Assembly: GCA_026129905.1 (NCBI GenBank)
Contig: JAHCHE010000043.1
Span: forward strand, 1-56,533
Direction: 5' to 3'
Length of the DNA: 56,533 bases
Source of the DNA: Bryobacteraceae bacterium
Lineage (GTDB): Bacteria; Acidobacteriota; Terriglobia; Bryobacterales; Bryobacteraceae
The translations under genes and the position numbers were made by a program. Positions within the stretch are counted from its first letter, which is position 1. The number at the start of each line of letters is the position of its first letter. The notes beneath the pieces are model-generated. The model had not been told where the DNA came from and did not search any database. It saw nothing but the letters and a program-made list of their open reading frames with translations. This document shows positions 33,505 through 42,384 of the stretch, in pieces.

Positions 33505-34299
33505 TCAAGGCAGCCCCGGCGTCAAAGGGCTTTGGGGGTGGTGGTTGAAGGCTTCGGCCACCTTGCTGCCGCGTTCGGCGCCCCGGTTGCGCCGCATCAG
33601 GTCGTGGAGGGGCCAGACAGAGTCGTACCAGACCGTCAGGGCCTTCCAGGCATCGTGCGTGCGCTGTTCCACGGAAGAGATGTCGACGAAATGGGTGGGG
33701 AGGAAGTTCTGGGTTTGGACTCCGAGTTCGGCTTCCATGTAGTAAAGGGGGAATTTCTTCCCGCTGCGCAGCCACGCGACGTAGGTGAGCAGGGAGGCGG
33801 CCCGGTGATCCATGTGGAAGTCGATCGGCCAGTGGGTGAAGACGATGTCGGGCTTGTACTTGTCGAGCAGGAGTTCGTTGAACTCGTTGTGCCGCTGTCC
33901 CGAGATCTCGCAGGCCGTCCCGTAGCGGAACTCGCCCATATTGCCTCCGCTGTAGTCCAGGCAGTCCAAACGGACTCCGAGGATGTCGGCGCAGCGCTGG
34001 GAGCCCAAACGGATCTTCACCGAACGCTCCTCGGGATTGGCGTCGGGACCCGGCAGCGGCCCGCCGGTGAGGGTAAGGGCAATCACTTCGTGGCCCTGGT
34101 CCGCGTAAAGGGCGAGCGTCCCGCCGGCGCAGGTTTGCGGGTCGTCGCTGTGGCCTCCCACGGCAACCACCTTCAGCTTCTTATCCGGGGCCGGGCGTTT
34201 CTCCTGGGCGCCGGCGCCTGGCGCGGGAAGCGAAACGGCGGCGGCCCCAGCCAGACCGGACGACCGGCGGAGCAACGATCTTCGGCTCAGTTTGTTCAC
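33505..34299 (-). CDS. PIG-L/LmbE-family deacetylase with Tat signal
   Basis: A 264-residue protein beginning with a twin-arginine leader (SRRSLLRRSSGLAGAAAVSL). It has PIG-L motifs: zinc site AVGGHSDDPQTCAGG and FHMDHRAA, and the acidic segment GSQRCADILGV. The family removes N-acetyl groups from sugars such as GlcNAc derivatives. It lies downstream of the MFS transporter on the same strand (76 bases), so uptake and modification of a sugar-type compound may be linked. Confidence 0.88.
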   Translation of the reverse strand: MNKLSRRSLLRRSSGLAGAAAVSLPAPGAGAQEKRPAPDKKLKVVAVGGHSDDPQTCAGGTLALYADQGHEVIALTLTGGPLPGPDANPEERSVKIRLGSQRCADILGVRLDCLDYSGGNMGEFRYGTACEISGQRHNEFNELLLDKYKPDIVFTHWPIDFHMDHRAASLLTYVAWLRSGKKFPLYYMEAELGVQTQNFLPTHFVDISSVEQRTHDAWKALTVWYDSVWPLHDLMRRNRGAERGSKVAEAFNHHPQSPLTPGLP

Positions 34300-34375
34300 A
34301 GTCCCTCCAAGGGGGATTGTAGTTCAGGCGCCGGCGGCGCGGCCGAGGAGGCTGGAGGCGCCCGTTGCGGCTCGC

Positions 34376-35677
34376 TCAGGCGCGCCGAGTGGCTTTTTCG
34401 AGCGGGGTTACGGGATCGATGAAGGGCCAGCAGAGGCCGCCGAGTACGTACATCCCCGCCATTACGTACAGGAACACGTTCCAATTGCCGCCGGTCTGCT
34501 GAACGATCCAGCCGCCCATGGCGGGAGCGGCAAAGCCGGCCATGTTGCCCATCATGTTCATGGAGCCGGCGAGCGTGCCGGCGTACTTGCCGCCGACATC
34601 CATGCAGGCGCCCCAGGCAGGAGGCATGGTGAGGTCGTTGCAGAAACTGGCCATGCCCATGGCGATCATGGCGGGCAGGATGGCGTCGAACTGCGTATGG
34701 AGCGCCATGAAGACGGCGGCGCCGGCGAATCCTATGATGGCCATGACGCGGCGGCCGACGCTCATGCCGACTCGCTTTTCGAGCTTGGGCAGCAGCAGGC
34801 CGCTGATCAGACACCCACAGCCGCCGAACAGGAGCGGGAAGATCGCGTAGCCGGCGCTGACTTCCGGCGACAGCCCGCGGTACTCCTGAAGATAGCTGGG
34901 AAGCCAGGTAATAAAGAAGTACCAGGGGTAGGAGACGAAGAAGTATTGCGCCCAAAGCATCCAGGCGGTGCGATACGTGGCGAGTTTGCCCCACGGGACG
35001 TCGCCGTGGCCCGAGGCGAGGTGTTCGGAGCCTTCGAGCAGCGCCAGCTCCGCGGCGTTCACGCTTTTGTGGTTGGCGGGGTTGTCGCGGAACCAGCGGT
35101 AGAAGAAGACAGCCCAAATGATGCCCAGGGCGCCGAAGAGTCCGAAGGCCCAGCGCCAGGACATGAAGCTGAAGACGAAGATGACCAGGGGTGGCGTGAA
35201 GGCGCCGCCCCAGCGGGCAAACATCCACATGATGCCCTGGGCGCGGACCCGCTCGCGCTCGGGCAGCCAGATCGTGAAGGACTTCGTGAGGTTAGGAAAA
35301 CAACCGGCCTCGCCGGCGCCGAACATGAAGCGGACGATGAGAAGGACAACGTAATTGGAGACCGCTCCGGTGAGTGCGGTGAAGGCGGACCACCAGATGA
35401 CGATGCGCATGAGGACGCGGCGCGGTCCCATGCGATCGCCGAGCCAGCCGCCGGGGATTTCGAACAACGCGTAAGCGAGGGCGAAAGCCGAGAAGACCCA
35501 ACCCATCTGGACGCGCGAGAGACCGAGGTCGTGCATCATGATCGGCGCGGCCTGCGAGATGCAAACGCGGTCGATGTAGGCGAGGACCGCCAGGGTAACG
35601 GCGAAGACGATTACCCAGTGGCGCGCGCGGGTCGGCCGCTGACGGGCATCCAGGCGAGTTGCGGTGTGGATGGACAT
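34376..35677 (-). CDS. MFS transporter, anion:cation symporter (ExuT/GudP-like) type
   Basis: A 433-residue membrane protein with 12 predicted helices. The ACS-family signature is visible: AYIDRVCISQAAPIM, the loop 2-3 motif GGWLGDRMGPRRVLM, RFMFGAGEAGCFPN and SPEVSAGYAIFPLLFGGCGC. The group includes hexuronate, glucarate and galactonate transporters; substrate unknown. Start ATG 35677 (MSIHTATRLDAR) gives a sensible cytoplasmic N-terminus; no clear ribosome binding site is present. It is 110 bases from the divergent dinB. Confidence 0.9.
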   Translation of the reverse strand: MSIHTATRLDARQRPTRARHWVIVFAVTLAVLAYIDRVCISQAAPIMMHDLGLSRVQMGWVFSAFALAYALFEIPGGWLGDRMGPRRVLMRIVIWWSAFTALTGAVSNYVVLLIVRFMFGAGEAGCFPNLTKSFTIWLPERERVRAQGIMWMFARWGGAFTPPLVIFVFSFMSWRWAFGLFGALGIIWAVFFYRWFRDNPANHKSVNAAELALLEGSEHLASGHGDVPWGKLATYRTAWMLWAQYFFVSYPWYFFITWLPSYLQEYRGLSPEVSAGYAIFPLLFGGCGCLISGLLLPKLEKRVGMSVGRRVMAIIGFAGAAVFMALHTQFDAILPAMIAMGMASFCNDLTMPPAWGACMDVGGKYAGTLAGSMNMMGNMAGFAAPAMGGWIVQQTGGNWNVFLYVMAGMYVLGGLCWPFIDPVTPLEKATRRA

Positions 35678-35787
35678 GGAAAGGGATATCAGATCACGGC
35701 GGGCCGGGCGGGCGCAAGCGCCGAAGCGACTGTGGCGCACACGCAGGAAGCGCTTCGGGCTCGCAATTCCGGTAATCTGGAAGGCGC

Positions 35788-37029
35788 GTGAAGACGATCT
35801 TCCATGTCGACATGGACGCGTTTTTCGTCTCCGTGGAACGGCTGTTCGATCCGTCGCTGATCGGCAAGCCGGTAGTGGTGGGCGGGCAGCCCAACGAGCG
35901 GGGGGTGGTTTCGGCGGCTTCCTACGAGGCGCGCAAGTACGGGGTCCATTCGGCGATGCCGCTGCGCACGGCCTACAAGCTGTGTCCTCAGGCCACGTTC
36001 GTCAATGGGCGCCCGGAGCGCTACCGGGATTGCTCGAAGGACGTTTTCCGGGTGCTTGGACGCTTCTCGCCGCGCGTGGAGATGGCCTCGATCGACGAAG
36101 CGTACCTGGAAATGACCGGCACGCAGAGGCTGCACGGCCGTCCGCTCGCCGCGGCCCATGCGTTGCACGAGGCGGTCCGGCGCGAGACGCGCCTCAATTG
36201 CTCGATCGGGATCGCCGCATCGAGGCTGGTGGCGAAGGTGTCGTCGGACCAGGCGAAGCCGAACGGGATACTGCTGGTGTTGCCGGGCCAGGAAGCGGCG
36301 TTTCTGGGGCCGCTGGACGTGAGGCGCATCCCGGGCGTCGGCAAGGTGACGGAAAAGAACCTGCACGCGCTGGGCATCCGGAAGGTCGGCGACCTGGCGC
36401 GGTTGGACGAGGATTTCCTCGAGGAGAAGTTCGGCAAGTGGGGACTTGCGCTGGCGGGAAAATCGCGGGGCCTGGACGCGGGCGGCTGGTATGACGCGGA
36501 GATCGGCGAGGCGGAGGACCCGAAGTCGATCAGCCACGAACACACGTTCGGCGAGGACACCGCCGACGTGGAGGCGCTGGAGCCGCTGCTGGCGCGGTTG
36601 ACGGAGATGGTGGCGCGGCGTCTCCGGGAGCACGGGCTGTTCGCGCGTACCGTGCAACTGAAGCTGCGGTATTCCGACTTCTCGACGTATACAAGGGCGC
36701 ACACCCTCGATCACGCCACGCAGGTGGATACGGAACTACTCGCCGAGGTGCGGTCGCTGTTTCACCGCAACTGGACCGGCCGTCCGGTAAGGCTGCTTGG
36801 CGTTCACGCCGGCGCGCTCGAGCATTCCGAAGGACAGATGAGCCTGCTCGAGCAGGACAAAAGCGACCGCTGGCGGAAGGCGCTGACGGCGATCGACCGC
36901 TTGCGCGACAAATACGGCGAATCGAGCGTTTCGCTGGCGGCGGGCATGAAGGGCCGGTTCCGGGAGCGCACGCACGAGAACCCGGCCGGACTGCCCGGCA
37001 AAGGGCCGAAGCCGGATCAGGAGTTGTAG
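35788..37029 (+). CDS. dinB: DNA polymerase IV (translesion, Y family)
   Basis: A 413-residue DinB. The palm carries FHVDMDAFFVSVE and SIDEAYLEMTG; the helix-hairpin-helix has IPGVGKVTEKNLHALGI; the little-finger domain follows; a clamp-binding-type motif QMSLLEQ is near residue 350. It bypasses DNA lesions during replication with low fidelity. Start GTG 35788. The 3' end overlaps the convergent tpiA by 13 bases. No LexA box was noted. Confidence 0.95.
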   Translation: MKTIFHVDMDAFFVSVERLFDPSLIGKPVVVGGQPNERGVVSAASYEARKYGVHSAMPLRTAYKLCPQATFVNGRPERYRDCSKDVFRVLGRFSPRVEMASIDEAYLEMTGTQRLHGRPLAAAHALHEAVRRETRLNCSIGIAASRLVAKVSSDQAKPNGILLVLPGQEAAFLGPLDVRRIPGVGKVTEKNLHALGIRKVGDLARLDEDFLEEKFGKWGLALAGKSRGLDAGGWYDAEIGEAEDPKSISHEHTFGEDTADVEALEPLLARLTEMVARRLREHGLFARTVQLKLRYSDFSTYTRAHTLDHATQVDTELLAEVRSLFHRNWTGRPVRLLGVHAGALEHSEGQMSLLEQDKSDRWRKALTAIDRLRDKYGESSVSLAAGMKGRFRERTHENPAGLPGKGPKPDQEL

Positions 37030-37781
37030 TTCACGATCGCGGCGAACGAGTCCGGCTTCAGGCTGGCGCCGCCCACCAGCGCGCCGTCGATCTCTTCCTG
37101 CGCCATCAGCCCCTTGACGTTGTCGGGCTTGACGCTGCCGCCGTAGAGGATGCGCACCGCCGCCGCGGCGTCGGCGCCGTATTTCGCGCCGGCCTGCCCG
37201 CGGATGACGCGGTGGGCGTCGGCGGCGATTTCGGGCGTCGCAGTTTTGCCGGTGCCGATGGCCCAGACGGGCTCGTAGGCAATCGTGATTCGGGCGAACT
37301 GCTCCGGCGCGAGACCGGCGATGCCGCCCTCGAACTGGCGCACGAGGACGGCTTCCGTCTGGCCGCTTTCGCGCTGCTCGAGCAACTCGCCGACGCAAAC
37401 GATGGGCGTGAGGCCGGCCTGGAGCGCGGCCAGGGTTCTCTTTAAGACGGTTTCGTCCGATTCGCCGAAGTACTGCCGGCGCTCGCTGTGGCCGACGATC
37501 ACCCAACGGCAGCCCGCGGCCGCCAACATGGGGCCGGCCACCTCGCCCGTATACGCTCCTTCACTCTCCCAGTAGAGGTTCTGGCCGCCGATCTCGACGC
37601 GAGTGCCGGACACGGCTTCGACGGCCGCGGCCAGGTCCACGAACGGGGGGCAGATCACGATCTCGCAATGATCGGCGCCGGAGACGAGCGGGTTGAACCG
37701 CTCGAAAAAAGCAGACGTTTCGCTCGGGCTTTTGTACATCTTCCAATTGCCCGCCATGACGGATTTTCGATTATGAGGCAT
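37017..37781 (-). CDS. tpiA: Triosephosphate isomerase
   Basis: A 254-residue full-length enzyme: the opening AGNWKMYKS with catalytic Lys, catalytic His in VIVGHSERRQYF, catalytic Glu in AYEPVWAIGTG, flexible loop 6 (GTGKTAT) and the phosphate-binding ILYGGSVKPDN. It interconverts DHAP and glyceraldehyde-3-phosphate in glycolysis. It stands alone rather than in a gap-pgk-tpi cluster. Confidence 0.97.
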   Translation of the reverse strand: MPHNRKSVMAGNWKMYKSPSETSAFFERFNPLVSGADHCEIVICPPFVDLAAAVEAVSGTRVEIGGQNLYWESEGAYTGEVAGPMLAAAGCRWVIVGHSERRQYFGESDETVLKRTLAALQAGLTPIVCVGELLEQRESGQTEAVLVRQFEGGIAGLAPEQFARITIAYEPVWAIGTGKTATPEIAADAHRVIRGQAGAKYGADAAAAVRILYGGSVKPDNVKGLMAQEEIDGALVGGASLKPDSFAAIVNYNS

Positions 37782-37902
37782 AAATATTCATGTTAGCCCG
37801 AGTGTTGCCGGCGACGGGCAACGCGCCGGACGTTTCGACGCCCGGCGGATCCGATTTCGGGAACCTGTTATCCGTAATGGCGTCTACTAGATTGTGAGCG
37901 CC

Positions 37903-38544
37903 ATGAAGTGGCTCGGACGGTTAGGTTGGATACCAGTTGGCGCGGCTCTCGTTCAACTTATGTGGATCGGTTTCGTGCGCGACCGGGAAGCGCAACGCGC
38001 CCCGGTCCGCCAACCCCATTCGGCAGTGTTGCCGGAAGAACGAGAGACCGGCGTCAAAATTGTCCAGTTCTATGCCGGATCGGGCGAAGTTGTGCGGGGC
38101 GACGAAGCGATCGTTTGCTACGGCGTCCGTGAGGCGGCGTCGGTTCGCCTGGAACCGACCGGGGAAAGCCTCCGGCCCGCTCGCAACCGCTGCATCAGCG
38201 TGTCGCCCCGCCGGACGACGACGTATACCCTCGTTGCGGAGGGCTTCGACGGCCGGACCGATTCCGCTTCCTTCACGCTCCACGTCAGCCCTCCGCCGCC
38301 CCGGATTCTTTTCGTTGAAGTGAGCGGTTTCGAGGTGCGGCGTGGCGAACCGTGGGCGCTCTGTTACGGTCTCGAACACGCGCTCGCCGCGCGTCTGGAG
38401 CCTATGCGCCTGAACCTCCCTGTCGGCCGCAAGCGCTGCATGCAGACGTACCTCCCGCGGACCATGCGCTATGCGCTGGTGGCCTCCGGCGAGAACAACC
38501 TGCAGGACCGTGAGGAGTTCCTCGTCACCGTGCGCGACCGCTGA
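37903..38544 (+). CDS. Membrane-anchored protein with two Ig-like repeats
   Basis: A 213-residue protein with an N-terminal helix (WIPVGAALVQLMWIGFV) and two tandem beta-sandwich-like repeats of about 80 residues. Repeat one has VVRGDEAIVCYGVREAASVR ... NRCISVSPRRTTTYTLVAEG. Repeat two has VRRGEPWALCYGLEHALAAR ... KRCMQTYLPRTMRYALVASG. Each has a CYG and a conserved Arg-Cys, perhaps a disulfide. GTG 37894 is an alternative start. It is likely periplasmic and a structural or binding module. The methyltransferase gene follows 36 bases later. Confidence 0.72.
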   Translation: MKWLGRLGWIPVGAALVQLMWIGFVRDREAQRAPVRQPHSAVLPEERETGVKIVQFYAGSGEVVRGDEAIVCYGVREAASVRLEPTGESLRPARNRCISVSPRRTTTYTLVAEGFDGRTDSASFTLHVSPPPPRILFVEVSGFEVRRGEPWALCYGLEHALAARLEPMRLNLPVGRKRCMQTYLPRTMRYALVASGENNLQDREEFLVTVRDR

Positions 38545-38580
38545 CGCGCCAGCCGGCGCGCTGTCCTCGATACTGAAAGC

Positions 38581-39207
38581 ATGTCCCTGGTTGGAAGGGT
38601 TGTCCTGTCCGCCGCGGCAGCGGTGGTGGCCGCCGGCATCGCATGGCGATATGCGAGCCGGCGCCGCTTGCTTCCCTGTCCGGCGTGGATGGCGCCGGCG
38701 GGTCCGGGAGAGCAACCGGGATGGCTGGCCGCTTCGACGCTCCAGCGGTTGGGACTCCGTCCCGGCATGCGCGTGCTTGAGGTTGGCGCGGGTTGGGGCC
38801 GGTTGGCGATTCCGGCGGCTCGGCGCATTCTGCCGGGCGGGGAGTTGACGGCGCTGGACGTTCAGCCCAGAATGATCGAGCGTCTGAAGGAAGGCGCCGC
38901 GCGCGCGGGCTCGTCGAACCTGACGGCCGTGATCGGCGAGGCGTCGGAATCGCACTTCCCGCCGGAGAGCTTCGATCTCGTGTACCTGTGTACCGTGCTC
39001 GGAGAGATTCCGCACCGTGAGGCGGCGATGCGGCAATTCCACTCGGTCCTGCGGCGCGGCGGCAAGCTGTCGATCACCGAGATCTTTCCGGACCCACACT
39101 ATCAGCCGCGCGCCACTGTGCGGCGCCTGGCGTCGGCGGCCGGTTTCCAGCCGGAGGAGACGCACGGAAGCTGGTATTGCTTTACGTCGACTTTTGTGAA
39201 GCGTTGA
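38581..39207 (+). CDS. SAM-dependent class I methyltransferase with N-terminal membrane helix
   Basis: A 208-residue protein. A hydrophobic N-terminus (LSAAAAVVAAGIAW) is followed by a Rossmann methyltransferase core: motif I VLEVGAGWGRLAIPAA, acidic loop LTALDVQPRM, motif II-like SFDLVYLCTVLGEIPH and the later GGKLSITEIFPDPHY. It is of the UbiE/SmtA general type; substrate unknown. The stop at 39207 directly abuts the stop of the convergent phosphodiesterase. Confidence 0.85.
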   Translation: MSLVGRVVLSAAAAVVAAGIAWRYASRRRLLPCPAWMAPAGPGEQPGWLAASTLQRLGLRPGMRVLEVGAGWGRLAIPAARRILPGGELTALDVQPRMIERLKEGAARAGSSNLTAVIGEASESHFPPESFDLVYLCTVLGEIPHREAAMRQFHSVLRRGGKLSITEIFPDPHYQPRATVRRLASAAGFQPEETHGSWYCFTSTFVKR

Positions 39208-40047
39208 TTACCGCAGCTTTCGAGCCTTCAGGTAATGGATCAGCGCGGCCGGATCGTCGGTGATGATGCCGTCCACGCCGGCGGCGATCAGCTTCTCCCA
39301 AGTCTCCTCGGAGTTGGCCGTCCATGGTATGACGCGAAGGCCGGCATCGTGCGCCGCCTTCACCTTCTCCGGCGTCACCAGCGCGAAGTGAGGACAAACC
39401 ACCGGCGCGCCAGCCTCGCGCGCGATCGCCGCAAAGTCGAGCGGTCCCGAGCCGTAGAGCGCCGCCAGCCGGATTTCCGGCGCAATCTCCCGGACGGCGT
39501 GAAGGATCCGGAAATCGAAGGATTGAATCTGGACGCGCTCCTCGAGTTCCCGTTCGCGGACCATCTCGACTACGAGCCGCGCGAATTCCCCGGGAGGCGG
39601 CGTCAGGTCCGGCTTGTCGGGAAAGCTCTTGATTTCGATGTTGAAGCGGAAATGGCCGCGGGAGGCCAGGGCCAGCGTCTCGTCCAAGGTGGGGATTTTC
39701 GCGCCGGGGACCGGTTTCTGATCGGGAAACTCGGCGTTCCGGAGGGATCCGCAATCCCAGCGCTTCACCTCCGCGAGCGTGAGTTGCCGGATGACGTCGC
39801 CGCCTCCCGGCGACCGGCAGATGGCCCGGTTGAGGGTCGGATCGTGGGAGACCACCAGTACGTCGTCGCGCGTGACGGCGAGATCGAGCTCGATGAAGTC
39901 CGCGCCGGCCTCGATGGCATGCTCGAAAGCCGGGATCGTGTTCTCGGGCAGAACGGAGCGCGCGCCGCGGTGCCCGTGAACCTCGATCGGCGGGGCCGCG
40001 CCCATCAGGAAGACCGCGCCGGAGACTGCCAGCATCCTCAAGTCCAT
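39208..40047 (-). CDS. Glycerophosphodiester phosphodiesterase, exported
   Basis: A 279-residue GDPD with signal peptide MDLRMLAVSGAVFLMGAAPP. The metal site HGHRGARSVLPENTIPAFEHA includes the HRG and PENT residues; the acidic pair is in ELDLAVTRDDVLVVSHDP, and the barrel ends VDGIITDDPAALI. It cleaves glycerophosphodiesters to glycerol-3-phosphate. It is divergent from the Gfo/Idh/MocA gene. Confidence 0.93.
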   Translation of the reverse strand: MDLRMLAVSGAVFLMGAAPPIEVHGHRGARSVLPENTIPAFEHAIEAGADFIELDLAVTRDDVLVVSHDPTLNRAICRSPGGGDVIRQLTLAEVKRWDCGSLRNAEFPDQKPVPGAKIPTLDETLALASRGHFRFNIEIKSFPDKPDLTPPPGEFARLVVEMVRERELEERVQIQSFDFRILHAVREIAPEIRLAALYGSGPLDFAAIAREAGAPVVCPHFALVTPEKVKAAHDAGLRVIPWTANSEETWEKLIAAGVDGIITDDPAALIHYLKARKLR

Positions 40048-40098
40048 CTCAAGGTAAGGATATAGTAGAGGGTTTCACCCCGGTGAAGGAGGACGTCC

Positions 40099-41442
40099 AT
40101 GGTTGAATTGACGAGGAGGCAGTTCGCGCGCGCGGCGGGAGCGGTTTCGGCCCTGAGCTACTCGCGGGTGCGGGGCGCCAACGAGCGCGTGCGGGTCGGC
40201 TACATCGGCTTGGGAAACCGCGGCGACCAGGTGCAGGATGCCTTCCTGGAACACGGCGATCAGGAGACCGTGGCGATCTGCGACCTGCGGGACGATTACC
40301 TCGATTGGGCGGAAGCCAAAGAGAAGAAGCGGAACCTCAGTCCAAAGCGGTTCAGGGACTACAGGAAACTGCTCGAGGTGAAGGATGTGGACGCCGTGGT
40401 AATTTCGACGCCGGACCACTGGCACGCGCTCATGTTCATCGACGCTTGCCGGGCCGGCAAGGATGTCTACGTCGAAAAACCGCTATCGCTCACCATTAAG
40501 GAAGGCGGCCGCATGGTGGAAGTGGCGCGGGAGACGGGCCGCGTAACGCAGGTCGGAATCCACCGCCGCTCGTCTCCCTTCCTGATCGAGGCGGCGAAGC
40601 TGGTCCAGAGCGGCTACCTGGGACATATCACGATGGCGCGGGGGTTCCACTACCGCAATGAATGGCCGAGGGGAATCGGCAAGCCGAACGACGCGCAGCC
40701 GCCGAACCCGGCCGAGTGGGACCAGTGGCTGGGCCCCGCGCCGATGCAGCCTTACAATCGCAACAAGACCTACTACAATTTCCGCTGGTTTTATAACTTC
40801 TCGACGGGGCAGCTTTCCAACTTCGGCGTGCACTATATGGACATGCTGCGTTGGGCCCTGGGGCTCGAGTGGCCCAAGAGCGTTACGGCGATGGGCGGCA
40901 AGTACGCCATGGAGGACAACAGGGAAATTCCGGACACGATGGAAGCTTTGTGGGAGTACGACGGCGGGCACATGATCAACTTTTCGCAGTCCAACGCCAG
41001 CATCGCTCCCGGCAACGCGCAGGGCGCCGAGATGATCGTACGGGGCACGAAAGGCACGATGTACCTGCACGAAAGCCGTTGGGAGGTGGTCCCGGAGCCG
41101 GTGAGCGACAGTGCGCTGTTTCCCCGTTCGCCGATCGACCGCGAGGGAGAGCGCGCCAACCGCGGCGTCCGCAAGCCGATGATTGAAGGCCGCGAGATGA
41201 AGGGCAGCCAGGACACCGCTTTTCACGCGCGCGATTTTCTGGATTGCGTCAAAAGCCGCCAGAAGTGCAACTGCGATATCCTCGACGGTCACATCTCTAC
41301 CGCCGCTACGTTGATGGCGAACATCGCGCACCGGACGCGCACGTACCTGAACTGGGATGGCAACGGGCAGCGTTTTACCAACAGCGAGGAAGCAAACCGC
41401 TGGTTGCAGTACGAGTACCGCGCCCCGTACAAGCTGACCTGA
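40099..41442 (+). CDS. Gfo/Idh/MocA-family oxidoreductase with Tat-like leader
   Basis: A 447-residue protein with leader TRRQFARAAGAVSALSYSRV. The Rossmann domain has VGYIGLGNRGDQ (GxGxxG-like), DVDAVVISTPDHWHALMFID and the catalytic-type EKPLS lysine; the C-terminal dehydrogenase domain includes FGVHYMDMLRWALG. These enzymes oxidise or epimerise sugars with NAD(P). A strong AAGGAGG precedes the ATG by 8 bases, and a perfect palindrome TTCACC-CC-GGTGAA (40074-40087) overlaps the region just upstream of it, possibly an operator or leader hairpin. A second family member lies at 43299. Confidence 0.92.
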   Translation: MVELTRRQFARAAGAVSALSYSRVRGANERVRVGYIGLGNRGDQVQDAFLEHGDQETVAICDLRDDYLDWAEAKEKKRNLSPKRFRDYRKLLEVKDVDAVVISTPDHWHALMFIDACRAGKDVYVEKPLSLTIKEGGRMVEVARETGRVTQVGIHRRSSPFLIEAAKLVQSGYLGHITMARGFHYRNEWPRGIGKPNDAQPPNPAEWDQWLGPAPMQPYNRNKTYYNFRWFYNFSTGQLSNFGVHYMDMLRWALGLEWPKSVTAMGGKYAMEDNREIPDTMEALWEYDGGHMINFSQSNASIAPGNAQGAEMIVRGTKGTMYLHESRWEVVPEPVSDSALFPRSPIDREGERANRGVRKPMIEGREMKGSQDTAFHARDFLDCVKSRQKCNCDILDGHISTAATLMANIAHRTRTYLNWDGNGQRFTNSEEANRWLQYEYRAPYKLT

Positions 41443-41485
41443 GACAGGTTCGGCGGGTGCGCTCAGAACTTTGGTCTAATCGTTG

Positions 41486-41552
41486 GGCGTCAGGCCGTCT
41501 TGGCGGGACTGGGAGTCCCGCGCAGCCTAAGAGGCTTGCCTAAGAGGCTGCC
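41486..41552 (+). repeat. Dispersed double-hairpin repeat, copy 2
   Basis: The flank GGGCGTCAGGCCGT leads to GCGGGACT-GGG-AGTCCCGC (41503-41521) and GCAGCCT (41522-41528), which can pair with AGGCTGC (41545-41551). Between them is a partial duplication (AAGAGGCTTGCCT) absent from copy 1 at 388-444. Copies 1 and 2 lie in opposite orientation, 41 kb apart. The element sits between the oxidoreductase and the convergent Cys-rich gene. Confidence 0.75.
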
Positions 41553-41566
41553 CCCCCCACTCAAGT

Positions 41567-41767
41567 CTAGACGGGCTCTTGGGTCAGCGGAGCAATTTGC
41601 GGGGTCTCGGGAGAGTTCTCCTCCAGGGGGACGACGCACTCGCAGCAGTCGCTGCACCGACGGCACTTGGCGCAGAGGTGATTGTCGCAGGCGTCCTTGG
41701 TGCAATAGACGCAGATCTTCATGGATGGCTCGCCGCAGATGCTGCAGGAAAACGTGGCGCTGTTCAC
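41567..41767 (-). CDS. Small cysteine-rich, probably zinc-binding protein
   Basis: A 66-residue protein with ten Cys plus His in the pattern CSICG, CVYCTKDACDNHLCAKCRRC and SDCCEC. This looks like a compact zinc-binding (B-box or double zinc-knuckle-like) module with a short acidic tail. The start GTG 41767 overlaps the TGA of the preceding gene (GTGA), so translation is coupled to the secreted coiled-coil protein. The function is unknown. It lacks a signal peptide, unlike its partner. Confidence 0.72.
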   Translation of the reverse strand: MNSATFSCSICGEPSMKICVYCTKDACDNHLCAKCRRCSDCCECVVPLEENSPETPQIAPLTQEPV

Positions 41768-42327
41768 TGCTTAGGCCCTTTCACCGGAGGCTTCGGGGGA
41801 CGATTGACGAGCATTCCGCGGCAGCGCTGCGCCTCGTCGTCAGCAATCTTGAGTTCCACCTCCTTGGCCGCCACCAGCTCGACGAGGTACTCGCGGAGCT
41901 TCTGCGTCTGCTCGGAGTTCTCGCTCATGATGCCGGACAGCAGGTCGGCCACGGCGGGATTCTGATAGCGGCGGATGCCTTCGCCGAGGGATCGGAGCAT
42001 CGCGTCGATGGATTGCAGGCGCAGGTACGCTTCCAGGGCCTTGGTCATGCTCTGCGGGTTCTTACTCATCTCGCCGACGGTGCGGTCAAGATAGCCGATC
42101 TCGTTTCGCACGGCCTGCATCTGGTCGACGTATGCAGCCGCGGCGCCCCTGGCGATCCAGTCTTTTGGTTGTACCTGGTCGAGGACGGGCTGGAGCCGTT
42201 TCGTCGCCGCCTGCAGTTGCTTGAGCGCCTCGCGGACGTCCCATTCCGGGGGAAGGCCTCCCGACTGCGCCGCGGAGAGAGCGGGCGACGAACACAAGAT
42301 GACACTGAAGACCCACGCACGCTTCAT
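41764..42327 (-). CDS. Secreted helical hypothetical protein
   Basis: A 187-residue protein with signal peptide MKRAWVFSVILCSSPALSAA followed by an almost wholly alpha-helical, charged sequence (DVREALKQLQAATKRLQPVL, EQTQKLREYLVELVAAKEVE) ending in a Pro/Lys tail. It is probably a periplasmic coiled-coil protein. It forms a pair with the Cys-rich gene by a 4-base overlap. No family is recognised. Confidence 0.68.
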   Translation of the reverse strand: MKRAWVFSVILCSSPALSAAQSGGLPPEWDVREALKQLQAATKRLQPVLDQVQPKDWIARGAAAAYVDQMQAVRNEIGYLDRTVGEMSKNPQSMTKALEAYLRLQSIDAMLRSLGEGIRRYQNPAVADLLSGIMSENSEQTQKLREYLVELVAAKEVELKIADDEAQRCRGMLVNRPPKPPVKGPKQ

Positions 42328-42384
42328 GACGCCTAGCCTTCAGTGTCTCACAGCGCCGCGGACCGGACGCGCGAGAGCCGGGGC

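Noticed and set aside
34292-35791. 499-codon frame opposite the MFS transporter
   Set aside because: Antisense, rich in Glu/Gly/Arg, with no membrane helices or domain.
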